A DNA stretch of 64,000 bases from Pseudanabaena minima (lineage in GTDB: Bacteria > Cyanobacteriota > Cyanobacteriia > Pseudanabaenales > Pseudanabaenaceae). The notes beneath the pieces were generated by a model. The model searched no databases, was not told where the DNA came from, and saw nothing but the letters and a program-made list of their open reading frames with translations. Position 1 is the stretch's first letter. Every line of letters starts with the position of its first letter. Positions 16,623 through 24,518 of the stretch are shown piece by piece. The translations under genes were made by a program, and so were the position numbers. The stretch is taken from assembly GCF_051131155.1 (NCBI RefSeq), contig NZ_CP159508.1:2170001-2234000 (forward strand). Direction: 5' to 3'.

Positions 16623-16937
16623 ATGGCTAAGATCCCTAACGAATTCGATCCCCGTCGCTTGCCCGACATCATTCGTCGCCCTCTGCTCAATGAAAAGGCA
16701 ACCCGACAATTAGAAGACAACAAATATACCTTTGATGTTTTCCACGATGCCACCAAGCCTGAAATCAAAGCTGCGATCGAGAGCCTTTTCTCAGTCAAAG
16801 TTAAGAAAGTAAATACCCATAATCCACCCGCAGCAGCGCGTCGGATTGGTAAGTTTGCAGGCAAACGCGCTCAAATCAAAAGAGCAATCGTCACCCTTGC
16901 TGAAGGCAGCAAAATCGATTTGTTCCCAGATGTATAA
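16623..16937 (+). CDS. rplW: 50S ribosomal protein L23
   Basis: 104 residues with the family start IIRRPLLNEKATRQLE and the VKKVNTHNPPAA region. L23 lies at the tunnel exit and docks trigger factor and SRP. Its 28-base gap from rplD and 52-base gap to rplB fit one transcript. Confidence 0.96.
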   Translation: MAKIPNEFDPRRLPDIIRRPLLNEKATRQLEDNKYTFDVFHDATKPEIKAAIESLFSVKVKKVNTHNPPAAARRIGKFAGKRAQIKRAIVTLAEGSKIDLFPDV

Positions 16938-16989
16938 GCACTAGCTTAAAAAAACCAGAGAACTGTTCCTTTAACAACATCAGATAATT

Positions 16990-17856
16990 ATGGGCGTTCG
17001 TGCATACAAACCTTATACCGCTAGTACTAGACAAACTGTTGTCTCAGACTTCTCGGAAATCACCAAGTCAGAACCCGAAAAGTCTTTAACTAGCCATGTC
17101 CATCGTAAAAGAGGACGCAATAATCGCGGTGTCATCACCAGCCGTAGACGTGGCGGTGGTCACAAGCGACTCTATCGGATTATCGATTTCAAACGTAACA
17201 AACGCGATATCATCGCTGAAGTCATTGCGATCGAGTACGATCCCAACCGCACCTCTCGGATTGCTCTACTGCAATACGAAGATGGCGAAAAGAGATACAT
17301 CCTTGCTCCTAAGGGAATCGCTGTTGGTAACAAGGTTCAAGCAGGTACAAACAATGTACCTTTTGAAATCGGTAACGCGATGCCATTGGTAAACATCCCT
17401 CTTGGTACGATTGTTCACAATGTGGAACTCGTCCCTGGTAAAGGTGGGCAAATAGTGCGCTCAGCTGGTGCTGGCGCTCAAATTGCCGCTAAAGAAGGCG
17501 ATTTTGTTACCCTCAAGCTTCCTTCTAGTGAAGTTCGTTTGATTCGTAAGGATTGCTTCGCAACCATCGGACAAGTAGGCAACCTCGATCACAGCAATAC
17601 CAGTCTTGGTAAAGCAGGACGCAGCCGTTGGCTCAACCGTCGTCCTAAAGTCCGTGGTATGGTCATGAACCCAGTTGATCACCCCCATGGTGGTGGAGAA
17701 GGTTGCGCCCCTATCGGTCGCAGCGGACCTGTTACTCCTTGGGGTAAACCAACCTTGGGCTACAAGACTCGCAAGAAAGGCAAACTCAGTGACGCTTTGA
17801 TTGTTCGTCGTCGCCGCAAGTCCTCGAAGCGCGGTAAGGGCGGACGTAACGCTTAA
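16990..17856 (+). CDS. rplB: 50S ribosomal protein L2
   Basis: 288 residues, of normal length. Recognised by RGRNNRGVITSRRRGGGHKRLYR near the N-terminus and MNPVDHPHGGGEG near the C-terminus, which includes the histidine important for peptidyl transfer. Ends in a basic tail RRRRKSSKRGKGGRNA. L2 is a core 23S rRNA-binding protein needed for subunit joining. Confidence 0.97.
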   Translation: MGVRAYKPYTASTRQTVVSDFSEITKSEPEKSLTSHVHRKRGRNNRGVITSRRRGGGHKRLYRIIDFKRNKRDIIAEVIAIEYDPNRTSRIALLQYEDGEKRYILAPKGIAVGNKVQAGTNNVPFEIGNAMPLVNIPLGTIVHNVELVPGKGGQIVRSAGAGAQIAAKEGDFVTLKLPSSEVRLIRKDCFATIGQVGNLDHSNTSLGKAGRSRWLNRRPKVRGMVMNPVDHPHGGGEGCAPIGRSGPVTPWGKPTLGYKTRKKGKLSDALIVRRRRKSSKRGKGGRNA

Positions 17857-17919
17857 TTTTTTGCTTAGCGACTACTTTGCAGTCGCCAAGCGCAAAGACT
17901 TATTTAGAGAGTACAAACT

Positions 17920-18198
17920 ATGACGCGATCGCTAAAAAAAGGTCCTTTTGTTGCTGATCACCTAATGACCAAAATTGAAAAGCTCAACGCCAAAGGCGAA
18001 AAGCAAGTTATCAAAACATGGTCACGCGCTTCCACCATTCTTCCTCAAATGATCGGGCATACCATTGCTTGTCACAACGGAAAACAGCACGTTCCTGTAT
18101 ATGTCACGGAGCAAATGGTAGGACACAAACTCGGTGAGTTTGCCCCTACTCGCACCTTCCGCGGTCATGCCAAGAGCGACAAAAAGGCCAAGAGATAG
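17920..18198 (+). CDS. rpsS: 30S ribosomal protein S19
   Basis: 92 residues starting MTRSLKKGPFVADHL, with the family C-terminus KLGEFAPTRTFRGHAKSDKK. S19 binds the head of the 30S subunit with S13 near the A site. It follows rplB after 63 bases. Confidence 0.97.
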   Translation: MTRSLKKGPFVADHLMTKIEKLNAKGEKQVIKTWSRASTILPQMIGHTIACHNGKQHVPVYVTEQMVGHKLGEFAPTRTFRGHAKSDKKAKR

Positions 18199-18216
18199 GT
18201 AGACAGGTAGTTAAAA

Positions 18217-18573
18217 ATGATCCTCGCCCAAAACGAAATCCCTGCCGTAGCCAAATATATTCGGATGTCACCCCATAAAGTGCGCCGAGTACTCGACCAA
18301 ATCCGTGGTCGTAGCTACCGCGAAGCATTGATGATTCTTGAGTTCATGCCCTATCGCTCCTGCGAACCAATTACCAAAGTATTGCGTTCGGCAGTTGCTA
18401 ATGCTGAGCATAACGCAGGACTTGATCCTGCATCCCTAGTAGTTAACCAAGCCTTTGCCGATATGGGACCTAGCCTCAAGCGCTTCCGTCCCCGCGCTCA
18501 AGGTCGTGCTTACCAAATCCGTAAGCCAACGTGCCACATTACGATCACCGTCAAACCATCGGAGGAAGAATAG
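18217..18573 (+). CDS. rplV: 50S ribosomal protein L22
   Basis: 118 residues. The family hairpin region is seen in MGPSLKRFRPRAQGRAY, which reaches into the exit tunnel. The stop codon lies two bases before the rpsC start, and the end of the gene carries the rpsC ribosome-binding site GGAGGA (18561-18566). Confidence 0.97.
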   Translation: MILAQNEIPAVAKYIRMSPHKVRRVLDQIRGRSYREALMILEFMPYRSCEPITKVLRSAVANAEHNAGLDPASLVVNQAFADMGPSLKRFRPRAQGRAYQIRKPTCHITITVKPSEEE

Positions 18574-18575
18574 GT

Positions 18576-19322
18576 ATGGGTCAGAAGATTCACCCAACAG
18601 GGTTACGCCTCGGCATCACCAAGTCCCATCTTTCCCGTTGGTACGCTGATGTCAATCGCTACGGTGTCTTGGCTGAAGAAGACAGCAAAATCCGTAAGTT
18701 TATTGAAAAAACTTTGAGTAATGCTGGTATCGCAGAAATCTTGATCGATCGCAAAGCCGATCAAGTTGACCTCGAAATTCGCACTGCTCGTCCAGGCGTT
18801 GTTGTCGGTCGTGGTGGAGCTGGTATCGAGCAATTGCGTGTCGGACTAGTTAAGTATCTCGAACAAGACGGCTCTCTGAAAAAGACAGGTACTAGCCAAG
18901 TTCGGATTAACGTCACCGAAGTAACCAGAGTTGATGCCGAAGCGCCTCTTATCGCTGAATACATCGCACAGCAAATCGAACGTCGTGTGTCCTTCCGCCG
19001 TGTTGTTCGTCAAGCTATTCAAAGAGCGCAACGTGCAGGCATTGAAGGTATCAAGGTGCAAATCAGTGGTCGTCTTAACGGTGCTGAAATTGCGAGAACT
19101 GAATGGGTTCGTGAAGGTCGTGTTCCTCTGCACACGTTACGTGCTGATATCGACTACAGCTACAAAACTTCCAGAACTATTTATGGTGTCATTGGCATTA
19201 AAGTCTGGATCTTTAAAGGCGAAATCATTCAAGGAGAAGAAGCCCCTGCTCCAGCCGCTCAACCCCGTCGTCGTCAGCAACGTCGTCCTCAGTTTGAGGA
19301 TCGTTCTAGCGCTGAAGGATAA
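18576..19322 (+). CDS. rpsC: 30S ribosomal protein S3
   Basis: 248 residues starting MGQKIHPTGLRLG. The ATG at 18576 has GGAGGA nine bases upstream; an upstream in-frame ATG inside rplV does not give a family-like N-terminus. The KH domain motif GRGGAGIEQLR is present. The C-terminal tail is extended, with AAQPRRRQQRR. S3 forms the mRNA entry channel with S4 and S5. Confidence 0.97.
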   Translation: MGQKIHPTGLRLGITKSHLSRWYADVNRYGVLAEEDSKIRKFIEKTLSNAGIAEILIDRKADQVDLEIRTARPGVVVGRGGAGIEQLRVGLVKYLEQDGSLKKTGTSQVRINVTEVTRVDAEAPLIAEYIAQQIERRVSFRRVVRQAIQRAQRAGIEGIKVQISGRLNGAEIARTEWVREGRVPLHTLRADIDYSYKTSRTIYGVIGIKVWIFKGEIIQGEEAPAPAAQPRRRQQRRPQFEDRSSAEG

Positions 19323-19349
19323 ATTTCTGTCACCCTTTAGTTTTGAACC

Positions 19350-19763
19350 ATGTTAAGTCCTAAACGTACAAAATTTCGTAAGCAGCAACGCGGTCGGATG
19401 GCGGGTCCTGCTACCAGAGGAACTGAAATCAACTTTGGTGATTATGCCATGCAGGCTCTAGAGCCTTCTTGGATTACCGCTCGTCAAATCGAAGCAGCCC
19501 GTCGTGCCATGAACCGCTACATTCGTCGCGGTGGCAAGATTTGGATTCGCATTTTCCCAGACAAGCCCGTAACTATGCGTCCTGCTGAAACCCGTATGGG
19601 TTCTGGTAAAGGTGCTCCCGAGTTTTGGGTATCAGTGGTTAAGCCCGGTCGCATCATGTTTGAGGTTGCTGGTGTAGCCGAAGAAACTGCAAGAGAAGCT
19701 ATTCGTCTTGCCGCAGCTAAAATGCCGATCAAAACCAGATTCGTTATCCGTGAGAAGGAGTAA
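19350..19763 (+). CDS. rplP: 50S ribosomal protein L16
   Basis: 137 residues starting MLSPKRTKFRKQQRGRM, with IWIRIFPDKPVTMRPAETRMGSGKG in the conserved centre. L16 helps position the A-site tRNA acceptor arm. Confidence 0.97.
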   Translation: MLSPKRTKFRKQQRGRMAGPATRGTEINFGDYAMQALEPSWITARQIEAARRAMNRYIRRGGKIWIRIFPDKPVTMRPAETRMGSGKGAPEFWVSVVKPGRIMFEVAGVAEETAREAIRLAAAKMPIKTRFVIREKE

Positions 19764-19767
19764 AGAT

Positions 19768-19971
19768 ATGGCACTCCCAAAAGTCCAAGAAACCAGAGAA
19801 CTATCTGATGATGAGTTGCAAGCTCAGATCTTGACCGTCAAGAAAGAGCTATTTGATCTACGCTTTAAGCAGGCTACTAGACAACCTGTCCAGCCACATC
19901 AGTTCCAACATGCTAAGCATCGTTTGTCTCAGCTGATGACCGTCGAACGCGAACGTCAGTCCAGAGCTTAA
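19768..19971 (+). CDS. rpmC: 50S ribosomal protein L29
   Basis: 67 residues from the ATG at 19768 (MALPKVQETREL), 4 bases after rplP; AAGGAG just before the rplP stop serves as its ribosome-binding site. A longer in-frame start inside rplP gives no family match. L29 is a small helical protein near the tunnel exit. Confidence 0.95.
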   Translation: MALPKVQETRELSDDELQAQILTVKKELFDLRFKQATRQPVQPHQFQHAKHRLSQLMTVERERQSRA

Positions 19972-20004
19972 GAAAGCTATTTACAAAACATAGGAATTTT
20001 AGCA

Positions 20005-20256
20005 ATGGCAGTTAAAGAAAAAGTTGGCGTTGTCGTCAGCGACAAAATGCAAAAAACGGTGGTGGTTGCGGTTGAAAATCGTACCTCTCACCCAAAATAT
20101 GGAAAAATCGTGGTCAAAACGACCAAGTTTAAAGCCCACGATGAAGAAGACAAAACCCGTGAAGGCGATCGCGTCAAAATTCGGGAAACCCGTCCCCTCA
20201 GCCGTACAAAGCGATGGGAAGTTGTAGAGATTCTCTCATCTAGCTCGGAAGCATAA
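20005..20256 (+). CDS. rpsQ: 30S ribosomal protein S17
   Basis: 83 residues with the OB-fold signature KVGVVVSDKMQKTVVVAVE and HDEEDKTREGDRVKIRETRPLS. S17 is a primary 16S rRNA binder. Three bases separate it from rplN. Confidence 0.97.
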   Translation: MAVKEKVGVVVSDKMQKTVVVAVENRTSHPKYGKIVVKTTKFKAHDEEDKTREGDRVKIRETRPLSRTKRWEVVEILSSSSEA

Positions 20257-20259
20257 GTC

Positions 20260-20628
20260 ATGATTCAACAAGAGTCTTATTTAAACGTTGCGGATAATAG
20301 CGGAGCTAAAAAGCTGCTATGTATTCGCGTCCTAGCTGGTGGTAATCGCGCCTTTGGCGGAGTTGGTGATGTAATCATCGCTACTGTTAAAGACGCTGCG
20401 CCCAATATGCCAGTCAAAAAATCTGATGTTGTTCGCGCCGTGATTGTTCGTACCAAAGCATCGATTAACCGTGAAAGCGGTATGAGAATTCGCTTTGACG
20501 ACAATGCCGCTGTAATCATTAACCAAGACGGCAACCCCAAAGGAACCCGCGTATTTGGTCCAGTTGCGCGTGAATTGCGGGATAAAAATTTCACTAAAAT
20601 TATCTCCCTAGCGCCAGAGGTACTGTAA
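20260..20628 (+). CDS. rplN: 50S ribosomal protein L14
   Basis: 122 residues, starting MIQQESYLNVADNSGAKKL, a highly conserved N-terminus. L14 contacts the 30S subunit and the silencing factor RsfS. Its stop overlaps the rplX start by one base (TAATG). Confidence 0.97.
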   Translation: MIQQESYLNVADNSGAKKLLCIRVLAGGNRAFGGVGDVIIATVKDAAPNMPVKKSDVVRAVIVRTKASINRESGMRIRFDDNAAVIINQDGNPKGTRVFGPVARELRDKNFTKIISLAPEVL

Positions 20629-21011
20629 TGTCATTCAAGTCAAAACCTGCCTATCGCGGCAACCGCAAGTCTTTTAAGATTCACGTTAAAAAAGATGATG
20701 TGGTTCAAGTAATTTCAGGAAGCTCTAAGGGAACTGTGGCGAAGGTGCTACAGGTTTTCCCTAAAGACAGCACCATCATCGTTGAAGGTGTGAATGTTAA
20801 GACTAAGCATGTCAAGCCTCAGGCTGATGGCGAGTCTGGACAAATCATTACTCGCGAGTTCCCGATCCACAGTTCTAAAGTGTTGTTATATTCCGAAAAG
20901 GAAAAGACCGCTAGTCGTTCTTGCTACACCTTCACTGATGATGGCAAGAAAGTGAGAATGTTGAAAAAGACTGGCGAAATCGTTGATTCCGTTAAGACTG
21001 AGAAGAAATAA
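20628..21011 (+). CDS. rplX: 50S ribosomal protein L24
   Basis: 127 residues with the KOW motif at about 20-45 (KDDVVQVISGSSKGTVAKVLQ). The C-terminal tail of about 25 residues after the domain (KVRMLKKTGEIVDSVKTEKK) makes it longer than the enterobacterial protein, as is usual in cyanobacteria. L24 initiates 50S assembly. Confidence 0.96.
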   Translation: MSFKSKPAYRGNRKSFKIHVKKDDVVQVISGSSKGTVAKVLQVFPKDSTIIVEGVNVKTKHVKPQADGESGQIITREFPIHSSKVLLYSEKEKTASRSCYTFTDDGKKVRMLKKTGEIVDSVKTEKK

Positions 21012-21059
21012 TTCTATACAACCTGACCAAGCCCAGGAAAAATCATCGAGGAAGATAAA

Positions 21060-21605
21060 ATGCTAACACCGTTTGCCGAAGTCTATGCCAAACAAGCTGT
21101 TCCTAAATTGATGGAACAGTTTAAGTACACCAATATTCATCAAGTTCCCAGATTTGAAAAGGTGGTGATCAATCGCGGTCTAGGTGAAGCTGCACAAAAT
21201 GCAAAATCTCTAGAAGCTTCTTTAACCGAAATTGCCACGATCGCAGGTCAAAAGCCCGTGGTAACTAGAGCTAAAAAAGCGATCGCTGGTTTCAAATTGC
21301 GTCAAGGAATGCCCGTCGGCATGATGGTCACCCTCCGCCGCGACAAGATGAATAACTTTTTGGATCGTCTAATCAACTTCTCATTGCCTCGCATCCGTGA
21401 CTTTCGCGGTGTTAGCCCCAAGAGCTTTGATGGACGTGGTAACTATACCCTCGGTGTCCGCGAGCAACTTATCTTCCCCGAAATCAGCTACGACAGTATT
21501 GAGCAAATTCGGGGGCTTGATATTTCCATCATTACCACTGCTAACACGGACGAAGAAGGACGTGCGCTCCTGAAAGCAGTTGGTATGCCCTTTAGAGAAT
21601 CATAA
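21060..21605 (+). CDS. rplE: 50S ribosomal protein L5
   Basis: 181 residues with the core GQKPVVTRAKKAIAGFKLRQGMPVG. L5 binds 5S rRNA with L18 in the central protuberance. As in other cyanobacteria, no rpsN gene follows; the next gene is rpsH. Confidence 0.97.
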   Translation: MLTPFAEVYAKQAVPKLMEQFKYTNIHQVPRFEKVVINRGLGEAAQNAKSLEASLTEIATIAGQKPVVTRAKKAIAGFKLRQGMPVGMMVTLRRDKMNNFLDRLINFSLPRIRDFRGVSPKSFDGRGNYTLGVREQLIFPEISYDSIEQIRGLDISIITTANTDEEGRALLKAVGMPFRES

Positions 21606-21628
21606 GTAGATCGAATTAGGAGATAAGG

Positions 21629-22030
21629 ATGGCTACCAACGACACCATCTCGGACATGCTTACCCGCATTCGCAATGCAACACTTGCAAAGCACCAGACA
21701 ACTTCCATTCCTGCCACAAGAATGACGTTGAGCATTGCCCGAGTGATGAAACAAGAAGGTTTTATCGCAGATTTTGAAGAAACAGGCGAAAGTATCGACC
21801 GTGCCTTGGTCGTCGCTCTCAAGTATGAAGGCAAAAATCGTCAATCGATTATTAAGCGCCTCAAGCGCGTTAGTAAACCAGGTTTACGAGTTTACTCAAA
21901 CTCCAAAGAATTACCCCGTGTATTGGGTGGGATCGGTATTGCGATCATCTCCACCTCTAAAGGGATCATGACCGATCGCGAAGCCCGTAAACAGGGAGTC
22001 GGCGGTGAAGTCCTTTGCTATATCTGGTAA
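21629..22030 (+). CDS. rpsH: 30S ribosomal protein S8
   Basis: 133 residues starting MATNDTISDMLTRIRNA and ending in the family motif GIMTDREARKQGVGGEVLCYIW. S8 binds central-domain 16S rRNA. Its stop codon lies in the first copy of a 14-bp direct repeat (22022-22058). Confidence 0.97.
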   Translation: MATNDTISDMLTRIRNATLAKHQTTSIPATRMTLSIARVMKQEGFIADFEETGESIDRALVVALKYEGKNRQSIIKRLKRVSKPGLRVYSNSKELPRVLGGIGIAIISTSKGIMTDREARKQGVGGEVLCYIW

Positions 22031-22058
22031 TTCAGATCGTGAAGATCTGGTAATTCAG
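22022..22058. repeat. 14-bp direct repeat spanning the rpsH stop
   Basis: ATCTGGTAATTCAG occurs at 22022-22035 and again at 22045-22058, a 23-bp period. The first copy includes the rpsH stop. It looks like a small tandem duplication of the gene end, placing extra sequence in the rpsH-rplF spacer. Confidence 0.75.
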
Positions 22059-22102
22059 GCTGTTAACTCAGCAAACAACATTACAAGCAACGGAAAACAG
22101 AC

Positions 22103-22666
22103 ATGTCTCGTATTGGAAAACGTCCCATTCCTCTTCCCCCCAAAGTTGCGGTTTCGATCGTAGGGCAAGAGGTAACCGTCAAAGGACCTAAAGGCGAACT
22201 CAAGCGCGTGTTGCCACCTACTGTGGAAGTTCTTCAAGAAGAAAACAACTTAGTTGTCAATCGCGCCAACGAATCTCGTCCCGCAAGGCAACAACACGGT
22301 CTTTTCCGCACCCTCGTCGCTAACATGGTCGAAGGTGTGTCCACTGGCTTTCAGCGTAAGTTAGAAATTCAAGGTGTTGGTTATCGGGCTAACTTGAACG
22401 GCAGCAATATTGTTCTTACCGTCGGCTATAGCCATACAGTTGATATCATTCCTCCTGCGGGCATATCTCTGGGAGTTGAAGATGCTTCTGGTAAGAAGGT
22501 TCCTCAAGGCACATTCATTGTTGTAGAAGGAATTGACAAAGAAATCGTCGGAAACTTAGCTGCGAAAATCCGCGCTGTACGTCCACCTGAAGTGTACAAA
22601 GGCAAGGGTATTCGTTACCTCGGTGAATTCGTCAGACGTAAGGCTGGTAAGACTGGTAAGAAGTAA
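22103..22666 (+). CDS. rplF: 50S ribosomal protein L6
   Basis: 187 residues starting MSRIGKRPIPLPPKV, with the C-terminal RPPEVYKGKGIRYLGEFVRRKAGK. L6 lies by the sarcin-ricin loop. It ends 93 bases before rplR; that spacer is AT-rich with a repeated AGAATCGATA. Confidence 0.97.
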   Translation: MSRIGKRPIPLPPKVAVSIVGQEVTVKGPKGELKRVLPPTVEVLQEENNLVVNRANESRPARQQHGLFRTLVANMVEGVSTGFQRKLEIQGVGYRANLNGSNIVLTVGYSHTVDIIPPAGISLGVEDASGKKVPQGTFIVVEGIDKEIVGNLAAKIRAVRPPEVYKGKGIRYLGEFVRRKAGKTGKK

Positions 22667-22759
22667 AACTAGGATTTTTAGATCTAGGATATTTCGGCTT
22701 CTTTATTTAATTTTCATTTTATATAGAATCGATACAGAATCGATAGGTTACGAACAAAT

Positions 22760-23122
22760 ATGAGTGTCAGTCGTAGACAAGCAACCATAAGCCGCCATAA
22801 GCGAATTCGCAAAGGTATGTCAGGCACACCCGAACGTCCTCGCTTGGCAATTTATCGCTCTAACAATCACATCGTGGCGCAAGTGATTGATGATGTAGCA
22901 CAACATACTCTCGTTGCTGCATCGACCCTCGAATCCGATGTTCGTGCTAGCCTTAGCACTACTGCCAATTCTGAAGCTTCAGCTAAGGTTGGTGCGTTGA
23001 TTGCTGAAAGGGCGATCGCACAGGGAATTACCAAGGTTGTATTCGACCGTGGTGGTAACCTCTATCATGGAAGAGTCCAAGCTCTCGCTGAAGCTGCCCG
23101 CGAAGCAGGTCTCGATTTCTAA
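22760..23122 (+). CDS. rplR: 50S ribosomal protein L18
   Basis: 120 residues ending with the signature VVFDRGGNLYHGRVQALAEAAREAGLDF. It binds 5S rRNA with L5. Start ATG at 22760 gives the usual basic N-terminus SRRQATISRHKRIRK. Confidence 0.97.
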   Translation: MSVSRRQATISRHKRIRKGMSGTPERPRLAIYRSNNHIVAQVIDDVAQHTLVAASTLESDVRASLSTTANSEASAKVGALIAERAIAQGITKVVFDRGGNLYHGRVQALAEAAREAGLDF

Positions 23123-23157
23123 ATCATCCAGCAGTGAATCAGTAGATAGAAACAAAT

Positions 23158-23772
23158 ATGGCTAAGAATAGAGAATCAAGACCAGGTGGTGGTCGCGACA
23201 GTGGCAGCGGCGACAGTGGCGATAACCGCGATGAAAAACGCAAAGGCAAGCGCGATAGCAAGAAAAGTGATCGCGCTCGTACTGAAAAAGAATCCGAATG
23301 GCAAGAACGGGTTGTCCAAATCCGCCGTGTAACCAAGGTGGTTAAAGGTGGTAAAAAACTCAGCTTCCGTGCGATTGTCGTGGTCGGTAATGAGAAAGGA
23401 CAAGTTGGTGTTGGCGTTGGCAAAGCTGCTGATGTTATTAATGCCGTCAAGAAAGGTGTTGCCGATGCTAGAAAGCACGCGATCGATGTACCTTTGACCA
23501 AGAGTAACTCCATTCCTCACCCTACCAATGGTATCGGTGGTGGTGCGAAGGTGATGATTCGTCCTGCATCTCCAGGTACTGGGGTAATTGCTGGGGGAGC
23601 CGTCAGAACTGTATTGGAACTAGCTGGAGTCAAAAATATTTTGGCGAAGCAACTCGGTTCTAGCAGCCCTCTAAATAATGCTCGTGCTGCAATTAATGCA
23701 CTTTCAACCCTGCGTACATTTGGCGAAGTTGCCAGAGCGCGTGGTATTACCCTTGAACAGCTATTTAATTAA
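23158..23772 (+). CDS. rpsE: 30S ribosomal protein S5
   Basis: 204 residues. A charged N-terminal extension of about 43 residues (repeated Asp, Lys and Arg with Gly and Ser) precedes the domain start EWQERVVQIRRVTKVVKGGKK. The S5 double-stranded RNA-binding fold and the C-terminal S2-like fold follow. Extensions of this type are common in cyanobacterial S5. A hairpin lies just after the stop. Confidence 0.97.
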   Translation: MAKNRESRPGGGRDSGSGDSGDNRDEKRKGKRDSKKSDRARTEKESEWQERVVQIRRVTKVVKGGKKLSFRAIVVVGNEKGQVGVGVGKAADVINAVKKGVADARKHAIDVPLTKSNSIPHPTNGIGGGAKVMIRPASPGTGVIAGGAVRTVLELAGVKNILAKQLGSSSPLNNARAAINALSTLRTFGEVARARGITLEQLFN

Positions 23773-23774
23773 TG

Positions 23775-23801
23775 CAATAACGGTGCTATGCGCCGTTATT
23801 G
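23775..23801. terminator. Hairpin between rpsE and rplO
   Basis: 12-bp arms (23775-23786, 23790-23801) with one G/T pair and a TAT loop, directly after the rpsE stop. No T-run follows, so it is more likely an mRNA processing or stability element than a full terminator. Confidence 0.5.
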
Positions 23802-23823
23802 TCAAAAGTAGAAAGGAAAAACT

Positions 23824-24267
23824 ATGAGAATTGACGATCTTCAGCCTCAAGAAGGCTCACAGCATCGCAAGCGTCGTTTAGGACGCGGCATTGCCGCAGG
23901 GCAAGGTGCTAGCGGTGGTTTCGGTATGCGTGGTCAAAAATCTCGTTCAGGTCGTCCCACCAGACCTGGCTTTGAAGGTGGTCAAATTCCCCTTTATAGA
24001 CGAGTACCCAAACTTAAGCATTTTACAATTGTTAATCCTAAGCATTTCACAATTGTTAATCTCGACCAATTAAGCGGATTACCTAAAGGTACAGTAGTAA
24101 CTCTTGAGTCCTTAATGGACGCAGGTATTATTACTCAAAATGACGGTGTATTGCGCGTCTTGGGTAGAGGTGATGTGAGCGTAGCACTTACAGTTCGCGC
24201 TCATTCGATTACTGCATCTGCCAAGGCAAAAATCGAAGCTGCTGGCGGCACTGTAGAAGTTGCCTAG
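23824..24267 (+). CDS. rplO: 50S ribosomal protein L15
   Basis: 147 residues starting MRIDDLQPQEGSQHRKRRLGRG, with the glycine-rich loop GQGASGGFGMRGQKSRSG. Two consecutive eight-residue units, LKHFTIVN and PKHFTIVN, are encoded by nearly identical 24-bp DNA copies (24013-24036 and 24037-24060, 22 of 24 identical). The family normally has two similar but diverged units at this place, so length is normal. It is the last ribosomal-protein gene before the hairpin at 24272. Confidence 0.96.
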   Translation: MRIDDLQPQEGSQHRKRRLGRGIAAGQGASGGFGMRGQKSRSGRPTRPGFEGGQIPLYRRVPKLKHFTIVNPKHFTIVNLDQLSGLPKGTVVTLESLMDAGIITQNDGVLRVLGRGDVSVALTVRAHSITASAKAKIEAAGGTVEVA

Positions 24268-24271
24268 TCAT

Positions 24272-24320
24272 AAAGAGAATATGTGGCGGAGCGCTAAGCG
24301 TTTCGCCACATATTCTCTTT
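24272..24320 (+). terminator. Terminator between rplO and secY
   Basis: Perfect 17-bp arms (24272-24288, 24304-24320) and a T-rich tail. It probably ends or attenuates the ribosomal transcript, leaving secY-adk-infA to their own promoter in the 198 bases that follow. Confidence 0.75.
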
Positions 24321-24518
24321 TGTTGTTTTAATACCAAATTCAACTCAGTAAGAATTGTAAAAGCACAAAAAAGGATAAGCCTTTTTGTGAATTGAGATAA
24401 GGCGATCGCGAGTTGCCATATTCTTGATACAACTACAATATTTAAATAATCTTTAGGAACAGATGTGCCATACGCAGTCTGTCCTTAACCTACTAGATGC
24501 TTTGAGGTAAGTTTAGTT

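Noticed and set aside
23824..24267. Frameshift or insertion in rplO at the 24-bp tandem
   Set aside because: The protein has normal L15 length and the family naturally has two related segments here.
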